This document shows, in pieces, positions 1 to 7,021 of a stretch of 40,918 bases of DNA. The notes beneath the pieces are model-generated. The model had not been told where the DNA came from. It did not search any database and was given only the letters and a program-made list of their open reading frames with translations. Both the position numbers and the translations under genes were made by a program. This DNA comes from Spirochaetales bacterium (GTDB taxonomy: Bacteria > Spirochaetota > Spirochaetia > SZUA-6 > JAFGRV01), in contig JAFGRV010000052.1 of the NCBI GenBank assembly GCA_016934975.1, positions 1 to 40,918 of the forward strand, written 5' to 3'. Each line of letters begins with the position of its first letter. Position 1 is the first letter of the stretch.

Positions 1-62
1 CGATAGATAACTTTTTCTTCTCTATAAGATAGATGCCTTATAGGTGTTACAATCAAAACCCT

Positions 63-109
63 TAGGTAAAATTTAGTCATACAGTCTATTTTAAATATAG
101 GTAAAATTT
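63..109. repeat. Direct repeat upstream of the GH9 gene
   Basis: The 12-mer TAGGTAAAATTT occurs at 63-74 and again at 98-109, 35 bp apart, with a third partial copy (TAGGT) at 41-45. The copies lie 41-76 bp upstream of the GH9 start. Their spacing and position suit a pair of activator or repressor sites, but the sequence is AT-rich and chance cannot be excluded. Confidence 0.3.
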
Positions 110-149
110 TGATATACTTCCCATGAAAAAAAATCATGGAGGTATAATA

Positions 150-2090
150 ATGAAAGTCAAAAAATATAAAAGAGCAAAACTCTTTATCACACTTTTTGTC
201 TTTTCTATGCTCATGTTCTTAACTAGTATAAATGGATTTTCTCAGAGTACTTTGGGAGATGTAAATAGCGATCAATCGGTCGATATCGTCGATGCTCTTT
301 TAATCGCGCAATATTATGTGGATCTTAACCCCGCACAGTTCAATCCGGGCCAGGCAGATGTCAATTGTGATTCCCGGATTGATATTGTTGATGCTCTTCT
401 GATTGCACAGTATTATGTTTCTTTAATTTCGCAATTCCCATGTCAGACTACTACAACGGCGCCCACACCAACTCCCTTTTCCGGGACAACAAATGTCCCG
501 ACCCCCCCGAATCTTTCTTATTCCGTAAATAAGAATATCAAAATCAATTCCATCGGCTTTCCACCTGACAGGGAGAAAGTCGCATCAATTTCCGCCGGTT
601 CGGGCAGTTTCTCTGTTAAACGGTATTCCGATGATTCCGTCGTTTTTACAGGTTCTGCTTCAAGACAGATCGGCGGTGTGTATCAGGCGGATTTTTCTTC
701 ATTAACGGAAGAAGGTATTTTTTACCTTGATGTGGCGGGTGTGGGAAAATCAGCCCCCTTCGAGATCGGCAATAATGTTTTTGATTTTCCCTTTTATACT
801 GTAGTCCGGGGTATGTATCTCTGGCGCTGCGGAACATCAGTCTCGGGCACACATTACGGTGTTACGTTTTCTCACGCGGCCTGTCATACAAATGACGGGT
901 ACGATGATTATATCACCGGCAGCCATTCCAGGAGAGACGGTACGGGTGGCTGGCATGATGCCGGGGATTACGGAAAATATATCGTGAATACCGGTGTGAC
1001 ACTCGGATTGATGTTTAAAGCCTGGGAAAACTTTCAATCGAAATTGGAAAATGTGAATCTCAATATACCCGAAAGCGGGGGGTCTCTTCCCGATTATCTT
1101 GATGAAATCAAATTTGAAATGGATTGGGTTCTGAAGATGCAGTATGCCGATGGTACGGGCAGAGTTTCCCATAAACTCACACGTACTAATTTTTCCGGTT
1201 TTGTAAAACCTGAAAATGATACGGACAACCGATTTTTCGTACCCTGGGGAAGCGCCGCCACCGCGGATTTCGTTGCCATGTGCGCCATGGCCGCGAGAAT
1301 TTTCCAACCATATAACCCCTCATATGCTCAAGTCTGTCTGAATGCCGCGGTTAAAAGCTATGATTTTTTAGCCGCCAATACATCATATCATGCCGCAGAT
1401 CAAAGCGGTTTTTCCACGGGAGGATATGAGAGCACCAAATTTCAGGATAGAGATGACCGGCTTTGGGCGGCGGCTGAAATGTGGGAAACCACCGGTGAAT
1501 CGCGATATCTTACCGATTTTGAGAACCGGGCAAACAGTTTTAATCCGAAAATCGATACTGATTTTGATTGGGATAACACAAAAAATCTGGGGATGATTAC
1601 CTATCTTATGTCACACCGTTCAGGCAGAAATTCATCCCTGGTGAATCAGATACAAAACGCTGTTATTTCCGAGGCAGATGGAATGGTCTCCACAAGTAAT
1701 TCCGACGCATACGGAAGGCCCCTGGGGGATTCCTATTACTGGGGTTGTAATGGCGGGGTTGCACGGCAGACCTTGATTCTCCAGACCGCTTATACTCTTA
1801 CTTCCAATTCTGATTATCTCGATACCGCGATGAATGCGGTAAGTCATCTTTTCGGACGGAATACCTACTGCCGCTCTTATGTGACAGGCCTGGGATTTGA
1901 TCCGCCGATGTATCCCCATGACAGACGGAGTGGGTCCGACGGAATAGCTGATCCCTGGCCGGGCTATCTTGTGGGCGGCGGCCACTCGGAAACAGGGTGG
2001 GTAGACAACCAGGATAATTATGAAACAAATGAAATCGCTATTAACTGGAATGGTGCTTTTATTTATGCTTTGGCTGGATTTTTACCATAA
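150..2090 (+). CDS. Secreted GH9 cellulase with N-terminal dockerin
   Basis: This is probably an endo-acting beta-1,4-glucanase that works outside the cell. The ATG at 150 is chosen because GGAGGT lies at 138-143; an in-frame ATG at 123 has no such site. Residues 1-31 form a signal peptide. Residues about 36-95 form a type-I dockerin with two Ca-binding repeats (GDVNSDQSVDIVDALLIAQY and DVNCDSRIDIVDALLIAQYY). A Thr/Pro linker follows, then an Ig-like domain as in CelD-type GH9 enzymes (about 125-215), then the catalytic (alpha/alpha)6 domain. GH9 landmarks are GGWHDAGDYGKY near residue 265 (catalytic Asp pair), the PHDR histidine near 589, and NYETNEIAINWN near 623, which holds the acid Glu. 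All key residues are present and the length is normal. No cohesin partner lies in the window. Exact substrate (cellulose, xyloglucan, mixed-linkage glucan) is inferred only from the family. Confidence 0.93.
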   Translation: MKVKKYKRAKLFITLFVFSMLMFLTSINGFSQSTLGDVNSDQSVDIVDALLIAQYYVDLNPAQFNPGQADVNCDSRIDIVDALLIAQYYVSLISQFPCQTTTTAPTPTPFSGTTNVPTPPNLSYSVNKNIKINSIGFPPDREKVASISAGSGSFSVKRYSDDSVVFTGSASRQIGGVYQADFSSLTEEGIFYLDVAGVGKSAPFEIGNNVFDFPFYTVVRGMYLWRCGTSVSGTHYGVTFSHAACHTNDGYDDYITGSHSRRDGTGGWHDAGDYGKYIVNTGVTLGLMFKAWENFQSKLENVNLNIPESGGSLPDYLDEIKFEMDWVLKMQYADGTGRVSHKLTRTNFSGFVKPENDTDNRFFVPWGSAATADFVAMCAMAARIFQPYNPSYAQVCLNAAVKSYDFLAANTSYHAADQSGFSTGGYESTKFQDRDDRLWAAAEMWETTGESRYLTDFENRANSFNPKIDTDFDWDNTKNLGMITYLMSHRSGRNSSLVNQIQNAVISEADGMVSTSNSDAYGRPLGDSYYWGCNGGVARQTLILQTAYTLTSNSDYLDTAMNAVSHLFGRNTYCRSYVTGLGFDPPMYPHDRRSGSDGIADPWPGYLVGGGHSETGWVDNQDNYETNEIAINWNGAFIYALAGFLP

Positions 2091-2134
2091 CAGTTAATGG
2101 GTGTTATTCATTATTTGGATAACGCGATGGAGTT

Positions 2135-2182
2135 AAAAAAAACCGCGAACCCCTTTTAAGGGAGTTTGCGGTTTTTTTTTTT
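2135..2182 (+). terminator. Rho-independent terminator of the GH9 gene
   Basis: The hairpin pairs ACCGCGAACCCCTT with AAGGGAGTTTGCGGT (one G-T pair, one bulged A), is preceded by an A-run and followed by about 11 T. It starts 45 bp after the GH9 stop codon. Confidence 0.9.
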
Positions 2183-2220
2183 GTTCAAAATGAAGCGGAT
2201 GGGGTTCTTGCACTATTTAA

Positions 2221-2254
2221 TTGACAAGAGAGAACTTACAGGATACTCTATAAT
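2221..2254 (+). promoter_or_regulatory. Candidate sigma-70 promoter for the DUF1573 lipoprotein gene
   Basis: TTGACA is at 2221-2226. GATACT at 2243-2248 would give 16-bp spacing; a better -10 match, TATAAT at 2249-2254, would give a 22-bp gap. Either places the transcript start 5-12 nt before the ATG at 2266. Confidence 0.4.
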
Positions 2255-2265
2255 ATAAAAATGTA

Positions 2266-3015
2266 ATGAACAGACAAACTGTCAATGATCTTGAACGGAA
2301 TGTTGTTGTGAAGAAAAAGTGTGTACAATATTTTTTAATAATCTTTTCTCTGCCCTTACTTTCAATAATCTGTTTATGCTGTAGGAAACCGTACGGCATA
2401 AGATTTGATAGGGAAATATATGATTTTGGTACGGTGATTGAGGGAGAAGATGTAAGCTATGCCTTTGTATTTACGAATACGGGGACCCACGATGTCACAC
2501 TCACCCGTGTTCAACCGGCGTGTGTGTGTACTCTCGTTACGGATTGGGATAAAACAGTCGCACCGGGGAAAAAAGGGAAGATTCTTGTTGTTTTTAAAAC
2601 CCCCAGTATAAACGGTGAGGTGACAAAAGTAATTTTTGTTACTACCGATATTCCGGAACAGAACTCAATACAGCTTACATTAAAAGGGAATGTTCTTATA
2701 CCTGTAGAAATCGTACCCCGGAATACATGGTTGGGAGATGTTGATAATCATACAAAGCAATTAAGCGGGAGTTTTAAAATCATAAATAATACGGATAAGC
2801 CATTAAAAATAACGGAAGTTATACCCCCGGATATTGATATAACATTTATCCTTACAACCATAGAAGAGAATGCAAGATACTCCCTGGATTATATCATATT
2901 TCCCCCGTTTAATGGTGAGGGAACCGTGGGTAATCTGTTTACGGTAAAAACAAATATAAAGGGGAACGAGTCTCTGTCGCTGAAATTTTTCTATTATAAA
3001 AAACCGCTTCTATAG
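2266..3015 (+). CDS. DUF1573-type envelope lipoprotein
   Basis: The N-terminus has a basic stretch, a hydrophobic segment and a Cys cluster (SIICLCCRK) that would suit a loose spirochaetal lipobox. The mature part begins with a DUF1573 (ASPM/SPD-2/Hydin-like Ig) domain: YDFGTVIEGEDVSYAFVFTN, then NTGTHDVTLTRVQPACVCT, which is the usual FG-xxxEG and C-x-C pattern. A second Ig-like domain follows from about residue 150. The function of DUF1573 proteins is unknown; they are mostly surface or periplasmic. Two starts are possible. ATG 2266 fits the promoter but gives an acidic N-terminal extension. GTG 2308 gives a cleaner signal peptide with a weak GGA upstream. A homologous gene (3223-3624) lies downstream in convergent orientation. 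Confidence 0.75.
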   Translation: MNRQTVNDLERNVVVKKKCVQYFLIIFSLPLLSIICLCCRKPYGIRFDREIYDFGTVIEGEDVSYAFVFTNTGTHDVTLTRVQPACVCTLVTDWDKTVAPGKKGKILVVFKTPSINGEVTKVIFVTTDIPEQNSIQLTLKGNVLIPVEIVPRNTWLGDVDNHTKQLSGSFKIINNTDKPLKITEVIPPDIDITFILTTIEENARYSLDYIIFPPFNGEGTVGNLFTVKTNIKGNESLSLKFFYYKKPLL

Positions 3016-3165
3016 TGTTTTGACCGGTATGTATTACATTAATCCTTATATAGTATGGATTATCTAAAATATATAAAATGGTCAAAACACTCAAGCTTTG
3101 ACCATTTTTCTGATGAATATGGGAATTTTACAAACCAACAATATATTGAAAATGAACCGGTCAAA
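3014..3165. repeat. Three-armed inverted repeat between convergent lipoprotein genes
   Basis: AGTGTTTTGACC at 3014-3025 is perfectly inverted as GGTCAAAACACT at 3080-3091. TTTGACCGGT at 3018-3027 is also inverted as ACCGGTCAAA at 3156-3165. A further TTTGACC lies at 3097-3103. The first arm overlaps the stop codon of the plus-strand gene. The arms could form alternative stems in the 3' UTR or bind a protein. Confidence 0.55.
3075..3109. terminator. Probable bidirectional terminator
   Basis: AAAATGGTCAAA (3075-3086) pairs with TTTGACCATTTT (3097-3108) around a 10-nt loop and is followed by T. The A-rich and T-rich ends suit termination from both sides. It lies between two convergent genes ending at 3015 and 3223. 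Confidence 0.6.
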
Positions 3166-3222
3166 GCACGAGTATGTTGTAAGCAGGCACGGGAGAGTTT
3201 AAATAATAGAAAGGTGAGGAAA

Positions 3223-3624
3223 TTATTGAGTCCGTGGAAGAATTGTTCCCTCCAAAGTCAGAATCACCTCGGGTTTATCCGGAATATTCGTTTTCATCTT
3301 AATTGCTTTCGTTACAGCTCCCCGGAAGCCTTCTGTTTCAATCTTTCCGTAAATTTTCCCACGTTTTCCGGGTTTCACAATTTTATCGTAGTATTTTACC
3401 ACGACGCATGAACAGGAAACATTCAGTTCGGTAATACGAAGGGGTGCTGTTCCCGTATTGCTAAAAAAAAAGGTAAATACAACCTCTTTCCCCTCTCGTA
3501 TCCTGCCGAATTTATATTTTTCTCCGTCCACATAAATTGACGGCTTTTTATTACTAAAACAACCGGAAACAAAGAGAAGGGGAAGTAACATCAATAGACC
3601 AAAGGTGATTATTTGTTTATTCAT
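3223..3624 (-). CDS. Small DUF1573-type lipoprotein
   Basis: The 133-residue product has a classic type-II signal peptide ending in the lipobox VSGC. One DUF1573 Ig-like domain follows: YKFGRIREGKEVVFTFFF, NTGTAPLRITELNVSCSC, and a final VILTLEG strand. ATG 3624 is chosen because GAAGGAA lies about 8 nt upstream; an in-frame TTG at 3639 lacks a site. It starts 19 nt after the stop of the 569-residue gene on the same strand, so the two are probably one operon. It is a single-domain relative of the convergent lipoprotein at 2266-3015. Function is unknown; an envelope role is inferred from the lipobox. Confidence 0.82.
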   Translation of the reverse strand: MNKQIITFGLLMLLPLLFVSGCFSNKKPSIYVDGEKYKFGRIREGKEVVFTFFFSNTGTAPLRITELNVSCSCVVVKYYDKIVKPGKRGKIYGKIETEGFRGAVTKAIKMKTNIPDKPEVILTLEGTILPRTQ

Positions 3625-3643
3625 CTTTCTTTCCTTCAATGGA

Positions 3644-5353
3644 TCAGGCTTTTTCCTCCAATTGATAGACTTCCTTTAAAAATTCCACAGCTTTATTAAG
3701 CTTGTTCAAAGAGGTCCTCCAGGATGTTATCACTTCATGATTTTCTCTGCCGCCGACACTCTTCATATTTGAAATCGTATCAAACTTACCCCCCACTTGT
3801 CCGTAAAGTACTCCGTCAAGGATATTTATCATCATTGTATAATTGGCGATCGTTTCCTCTATGATGTTTTTCGCTTTTCCGTTTATTTCCTTAAAAATTA
3901 AAGAGGCTTTCCGTTTTATCGGCTGAGTTTTTATCATTTCATTTTTTGCCGCTTCAATTTCAATACCGAGATCACCTTCCGGAGAAACAGATTTATCCAG
4001 GGAGTGGATTTTGTTATACGAAGTTGTCATTCCATTGTATGTGTCGGTAAAACTGGTTCTATTTTCTTTTTTATAGAAATTTCCGTTAATAAAAAGAGTT
4101 TTTAATGCCTTATTCATTCTGGGCATAAAAATCATTTCATAGAAATTTTTTATAAAAAGAAGGCTCAGGTAATATTTCAAGGTGTAAGGACTATATGCAA
4201 TCTCCGGTTTATAATATTCAAGTTTTCTAAAATCCTCCATTCCGAGAAAAGAGAGGGTCTGGCTGATAAATACCTTTATTTTCTTTTCTTTATAGAAGGA
4301 TTTGAAAATTTTATCAAATTGTTTTTCCCAGAATGTTTTAAAGAGAACAAACCAGTCTTCTCCGCCCTTTAATAATTCCGGCTCATAATTATAATTTTGT
4401 AAAATACACTTGAGAATATCCGGTAATGGGACTTTTTTATTGAACCTTCTCATGGCAGAAAAAGCCTCATCCGCTTCTCCCAGGTACTGGTCCAGTTTTG
4501 ATGTCAAATTGAAATGGGGATCACCGATTTTGTCGTAATTGGAAAAAAGAAAAACTGCTTTCAGGGCGTGTAAAGGCGGGGGAAAATGAGCACTCTGAAT
4601 AAGATCGCATAAACGCATCAATTTATTTTTTGCGATACTGAAGCTTAATGATCCCTTGCCGCCGAATTGATTCTTCCGGTAAAGTGAAGTTAATTCATCA
4701 AAATCGAAACTGCTCAACTGATAAAACCGTGTGAGTGCAAATACATATTGAGATATTTTTCTCCGGTCTTCCCTGGTAATATCTTCGATTATTTTATTGA
4801 ACCGCTTCTCCATTTCATTACGAATGTCCGCAACTTCCGCAAAATTGCCGGAATCATAGAGTGAATATGGCTCGGTCTCATCAATTATTCGTTGTTGTAT
4901 AATCTCCAGTTCCAGGCTGATTAAAAATGCCAAAAAATTGCTTCTATCCGTACCAAGGGCTATTTTAAGAGATTCCTTTAACGGTGAGAGTTGCAGGTTA
5001 AGATTTTCAAGTTCCGCTAACAATCCTCTCAGAATTTGTTTTCTTGAAAAATTTATGAGTCCCGGATATTTCGATCTTATTTTCGATGCTAATTTATTAA
5101 GGAGGTGTTGTTCGACAAGGACGCCCTTTCCCTTGCCGGTAAAGAGTGCGATAATGAAAATGATGATTCTTCGCAGTAAATTGAGATTTTGATACTGCTT
5201 TTCAAAATTAATTTCTTCACCGGGTTCTTCCCTCTCTTCATGAAGTGGTTCTTCGGAAACACCTTTTTGCCCGCGAATTTTATGAAGCAGATCATGTCTT
5301 TCCTTCGAACTTAAATCGAGTACTAATTTATCAAATACTGATTGTGTGTCCAT
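3644..5353 (-). CDS. Large protein of a probable spirochaete-specific family (DUF5312-like)
   Basis: This 569-residue protein has no signal peptide. One hydrophobic segment at about residues 60-75 (LLRRIIIFIIALFTGKGKG) could anchor it or be a buried helix. The rest is charged and helix-rich, with repeated Lys/Glu/Leu-rich stretches and no catalytic motif that I can name. From memory it resembles DUF5312, a family of unknown function found in treponemes and other spirochaetes; this was not tested. ATG 5353 is preceded only by a weak AGAGAA site. The gene is followed after 19 nt by the small DUF1573 lipoprotein, which suggests co-transcription and perhaps a shared envelope role. Confidence 0.72.
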   Translation of the reverse strand: MDTQSVFDKLVLDLSSKERHDLLHKIRGQKGVSEEPLHEEREEPGEEINFEKQYQNLNLLRRIIIFIIALFTGKGKGVLVEQHLLNKLASKIRSKYPGLINFSRKQILRGLLAELENLNLQLSPLKESLKIALGTDRSNFLAFLISLELEIIQQRIIDETEPYSLYDSGNFAEVADIRNEMEKRFNKIIEDITREDRRKISQYVFALTRFYQLSSFDFDELTSLYRKNQFGGKGSLSFSIAKNKLMRLCDLIQSAHFPPPLHALKAVFLFSNYDKIGDPHFNLTSKLDQYLGEADEAFSAMRRFNKKVPLPDILKCILQNYNYEPELLKGGEDWFVLFKTFWEKQFDKIFKSFYKEKKIKVFISQTLSFLGMEDFRKLEYYKPEIAYSPYTLKYYLSLLFIKNFYEMIFMPRMNKALKTLFINGNFYKKENRTSFTDTYNGMTTSYNKIHSLDKSVSPEGDLGIEIEAAKNEMIKTQPIKRKASLIFKEINGKAKNIIEETIANYTMMINILDGVLYGQVGGKFDTISNMKSVGGRENHEVITSWRTSLNKLNKAVEFLKEVYQLEEKA

Positions 5354-5363
5354 TTCTCTTTGT

Positions 5364-5392
5364 AGTTTAAATTTTTAATCCGATGTGGTCAA
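5364..5392 (-). promoter_or_regulatory. Candidate promoter for the 569-residue gene operon
   Basis: On the minus strand TTGACC (5387-5392) is followed by a 17-bp spacer and TAAACT (5364-5369). The -10 ends 10 nt before the ATG at 5353, so the 5' leader would be only a few bases long. Confidence 0.4.
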
Positions 5393-5461
5393 TGATGTTT
5401 TTCACCGGATTTATGTTTTGCCCCCTGTTAGCATTGATAATTTAAAAGTAAATTCTTTATA

Positions 5462-6580
5462 TTATGGCTGTTCCTTTCTGTCAAAGGAGGTTTCAATTTT
5501 TCTTTCTTCTTCGTATCGAAGTAATGCAAGCCGGACAAGCTCGGAAATAAGTTGAGTATAGGATATGTCGGTTAATTCCCATAATTGAGGATACATACTT
5601 ATTGGTGTGAATCCCGGAATAGTATTTATCTCATTTATAATTATTTCATTGTTTTCTTTAAGAAAAAAATCAACACGGGCCATTCCTTCGCAGCACAGCA
5701 CCTTGAAAGTACGGATAGCATATTCCTTAATTTTTTCTATTAACCCCGGAGAAAGTTTTGCCGGGAGCTCCAGGGTAACTCCATCCGAATCAATATATTT
5801 TGCTTTATATGTGTAAAACATATCATTAAGAATTATTTCTCCCGGGACAGAGGCGATGGGGTCATTGTTTCCTAACACCGAGCATTCAATCTCGCGGCCG
5901 AAAATCATTTCTTCGATAATAATTTTCGTATCATACGTAAAAGCTTCTCTCACCGCCTCTTTAAATTCTTGGGCATTTGTGACTTTATTTACACCCACAG
6001 ATGAACCGCAATTTACCGGTTTTATAAAAAAAACAGACCCGAGAATTCCCGCGGCTTTTTCATACGTAAGGGAATCTATTTCCGATTTATGAAGGCAAAG
6101 AAATCGTGCGATAGGGATATTACTCTCTTTTAAAAGGCGTTTCATCACATCTTTATCCATACCGATCGCCGATCCTGTCACCCCGGCCCCGACAAATGGC
6201 AGATTCATCAATTTAAGCAGGCCTTGTATCGTACCATCCTCTCCAAATGTTCCATGAAGAATCGGAAATACCACATCCAGGGGTATTGTTTCAGCCGGAT
6301 TATCTTCCAGACGGATATTCATCCCATCATCTCCCCCGGGGCGCAAGAAGAGAATGTTACCAAGATTTTTGATATCAATGGAATCCGGCTCCCCGGTATG
6401 CGTTTCGAAGAGGTCGGGAGGACACAGATGCCATATTCCCGTTTTATCAATCCCGATTAAGGTAATAGTGTGACGTGATGTGTCAACGGCTTCCACAATG
6501 TTTTTTGCAGATCGTAACGAGATTTCATGCTCTGCGGATTTCCCGCCGAATAATATACCTAAATTGATTTTTTTAATCAT
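5462..6580 (-). CDS. ddl: D-alanine--D-alanine ligase
   Basis: This cytoplasmic ATP-grasp enzyme joins two D-alanines for peptidoglycan precursors. The N-terminal domain carries GILFGGKSAEHEISLRSA. The central part has LHGTFGEDGTIQGLL and PFVGAGVTGSAIGMDKD. The ATP-grasp domain has FIKPVNCGSSVGV, EEMIFGREIECSVLG, GMARVDFFL and the metal/ligand loop INEINTIPGFTPISMYP. The 372-residue length matches the longer VanA-like Ddl group, and all key motifs are intact. The ATG at 6580 has GAGGAG 11 nt upstream and a promoter further up. The C-terminus adds a short charged tail (YEEERKIETSFDRKEQP). It is divergent from the ilv operon, with no obvious functional link. Confidence 0.96.
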   Translation of the reverse strand: MIKKINLGILFGGKSAEHEISLRSAKNIVEAVDTSRHTITLIGIDKTGIWHLCPPDLFETHTGEPDSIDIKNLGNILFLRPGGDDGMNIRLEDNPAETIPLDVVFPILHGTFGEDGTIQGLLKLMNLPFVGAGVTGSAIGMDKDVMKRLLKESNIPIARFLCLHKSEIDSLTYEKAAGILGSVFFIKPVNCGSSVGVNKVTNAQEFKEAVREAFTYDTKIIIEEMIFGREIECSVLGNNDPIASVPGEIILNDMFYTYKAKYIDSDGVTLELPAKLSPGLIEKIKEYAIRTFKVLCCEGMARVDFFLKENNEIIINEINTIPGFTPISMYPQLWELTDISYTQLISELVRLALLRYEEERKIETSFDRKEQP

Positions 6581-6616
6581 TAATTCATATGCTCCTCTTC
6601 TTCATCATAAGAATAG

Positions 6617-6645
6617 ATAGTATCTTTTTTGGATAATTATGGCAA
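6617..6645 (-). promoter_or_regulatory. Sigma-70-type promoter of ddl
   Basis: On the minus strand TTGCCA (6640-6645), a 17-bp spacer and TACTAT (6617-6622) are present. The expected start near 6610 gives a 30-nt leader that contains the GAGGAG ribosome site at 6592-6597. Confidence 0.55.
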
Positions 6646-6711
6646 GCAAGTTTTCCCCCGGGGAAAAGTATCTTAATTCTTATTTTTTATGTATTCTTTT
6701 TTAAAAAATTC

Positions 6712-6740
6712 TTGACACAAAAATAAAATCCGGCTATATT
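6712..6740 (+). promoter_or_regulatory. Sigma-70 promoter of the ilv operon
   Basis: TTGACA at 6712-6717 and TATATT at 6735-6740 are separated by exactly 17 bp. Transcription should start near 6747-6748, which is the A of the leader-peptide ATG. The leader message would therefore be leaderless; no ribosome site precedes that ATG. Confidence 0.85.
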
Positions 6741-6747
6741 ACATTAT

Positions 6748-6816
6748 ATGTCACGTTACTGTTTTTTATTGAAAGTTGTTGTCCTCGTAGTCGTCGTCGT
6801 TGGAGAGTATCAATGA
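6748..6816 (+). CDS. ilvL: ilv operon leader peptide (Val/Leu attenuator peptide)
   Basis: The 22-codon reading frame encodes MSRYCFLL, then K, then a run rich in valine (VVVLVVVVV), then GEYQ and TGA. Eight of 22 residues are Val and three are Leu, and there is no Ile. It starts at the predicted transcript 5' end and is followed by a pause-type helix region, an antiterminator-capable segment and a strong terminator, then ilvB. This is the layout of ribosome-mediated attenuation as known for ilv operons of Proteobacteria: low Val-tRNA or Leu-tRNA stalls the ribosome in the Val run and favours read-through. The symbol is given by analogy, and the call comes from direct translation and context. 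Confidence 0.85.
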   Translation: MSRYCFLLKVVVLVVVVVGEYQ

Positions 6817-6832
6817 TACCCTGGAGGTAGAA

Positions 6833-6889
6833 AACAGCAACCTGATTGGTTTTAAAGCCGTTCTCCTTCCGGGGAACGGCTTGTTTTTT
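6833..6889 (+). terminator. ilv attenuator (antiterminator/terminator pair)
   Basis: The terminator stem pairs AAGCCGTTCTCC (6855-6866) with GGGGAACGGCTT (6871-6882) around a TTCC loop and ends in GTTTTTTA. An exclusive alternative pairs AACAGC (6833-6838, one mismatch) and AACC (6839-6842) with GGTT (6848-6851) and GCCGTT (6857-6862), which uses up the terminator's 5' arm. CAGCAAC (6835-6841) can also pair with GTTGTTG in the valine codons (6775-6781), giving a 1:2, 2:3, 3:4 scheme. The terminator is clear by eye; the antiterminator is a hand-drawn fold. Confidence 0.82.
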
Positions 6890-7021
6890 ATACAGGGGTT
6901 TTTACTGTCAATCATGAGATTGCAGGGTGAGTATTGAGTAAGGTAAATCGGTTTTGCATATGAAAAAAATATGAGAAACTGTCTGGCACAAAATTGGGAG
7001 TATATTAGAAAGGAGGATTTA

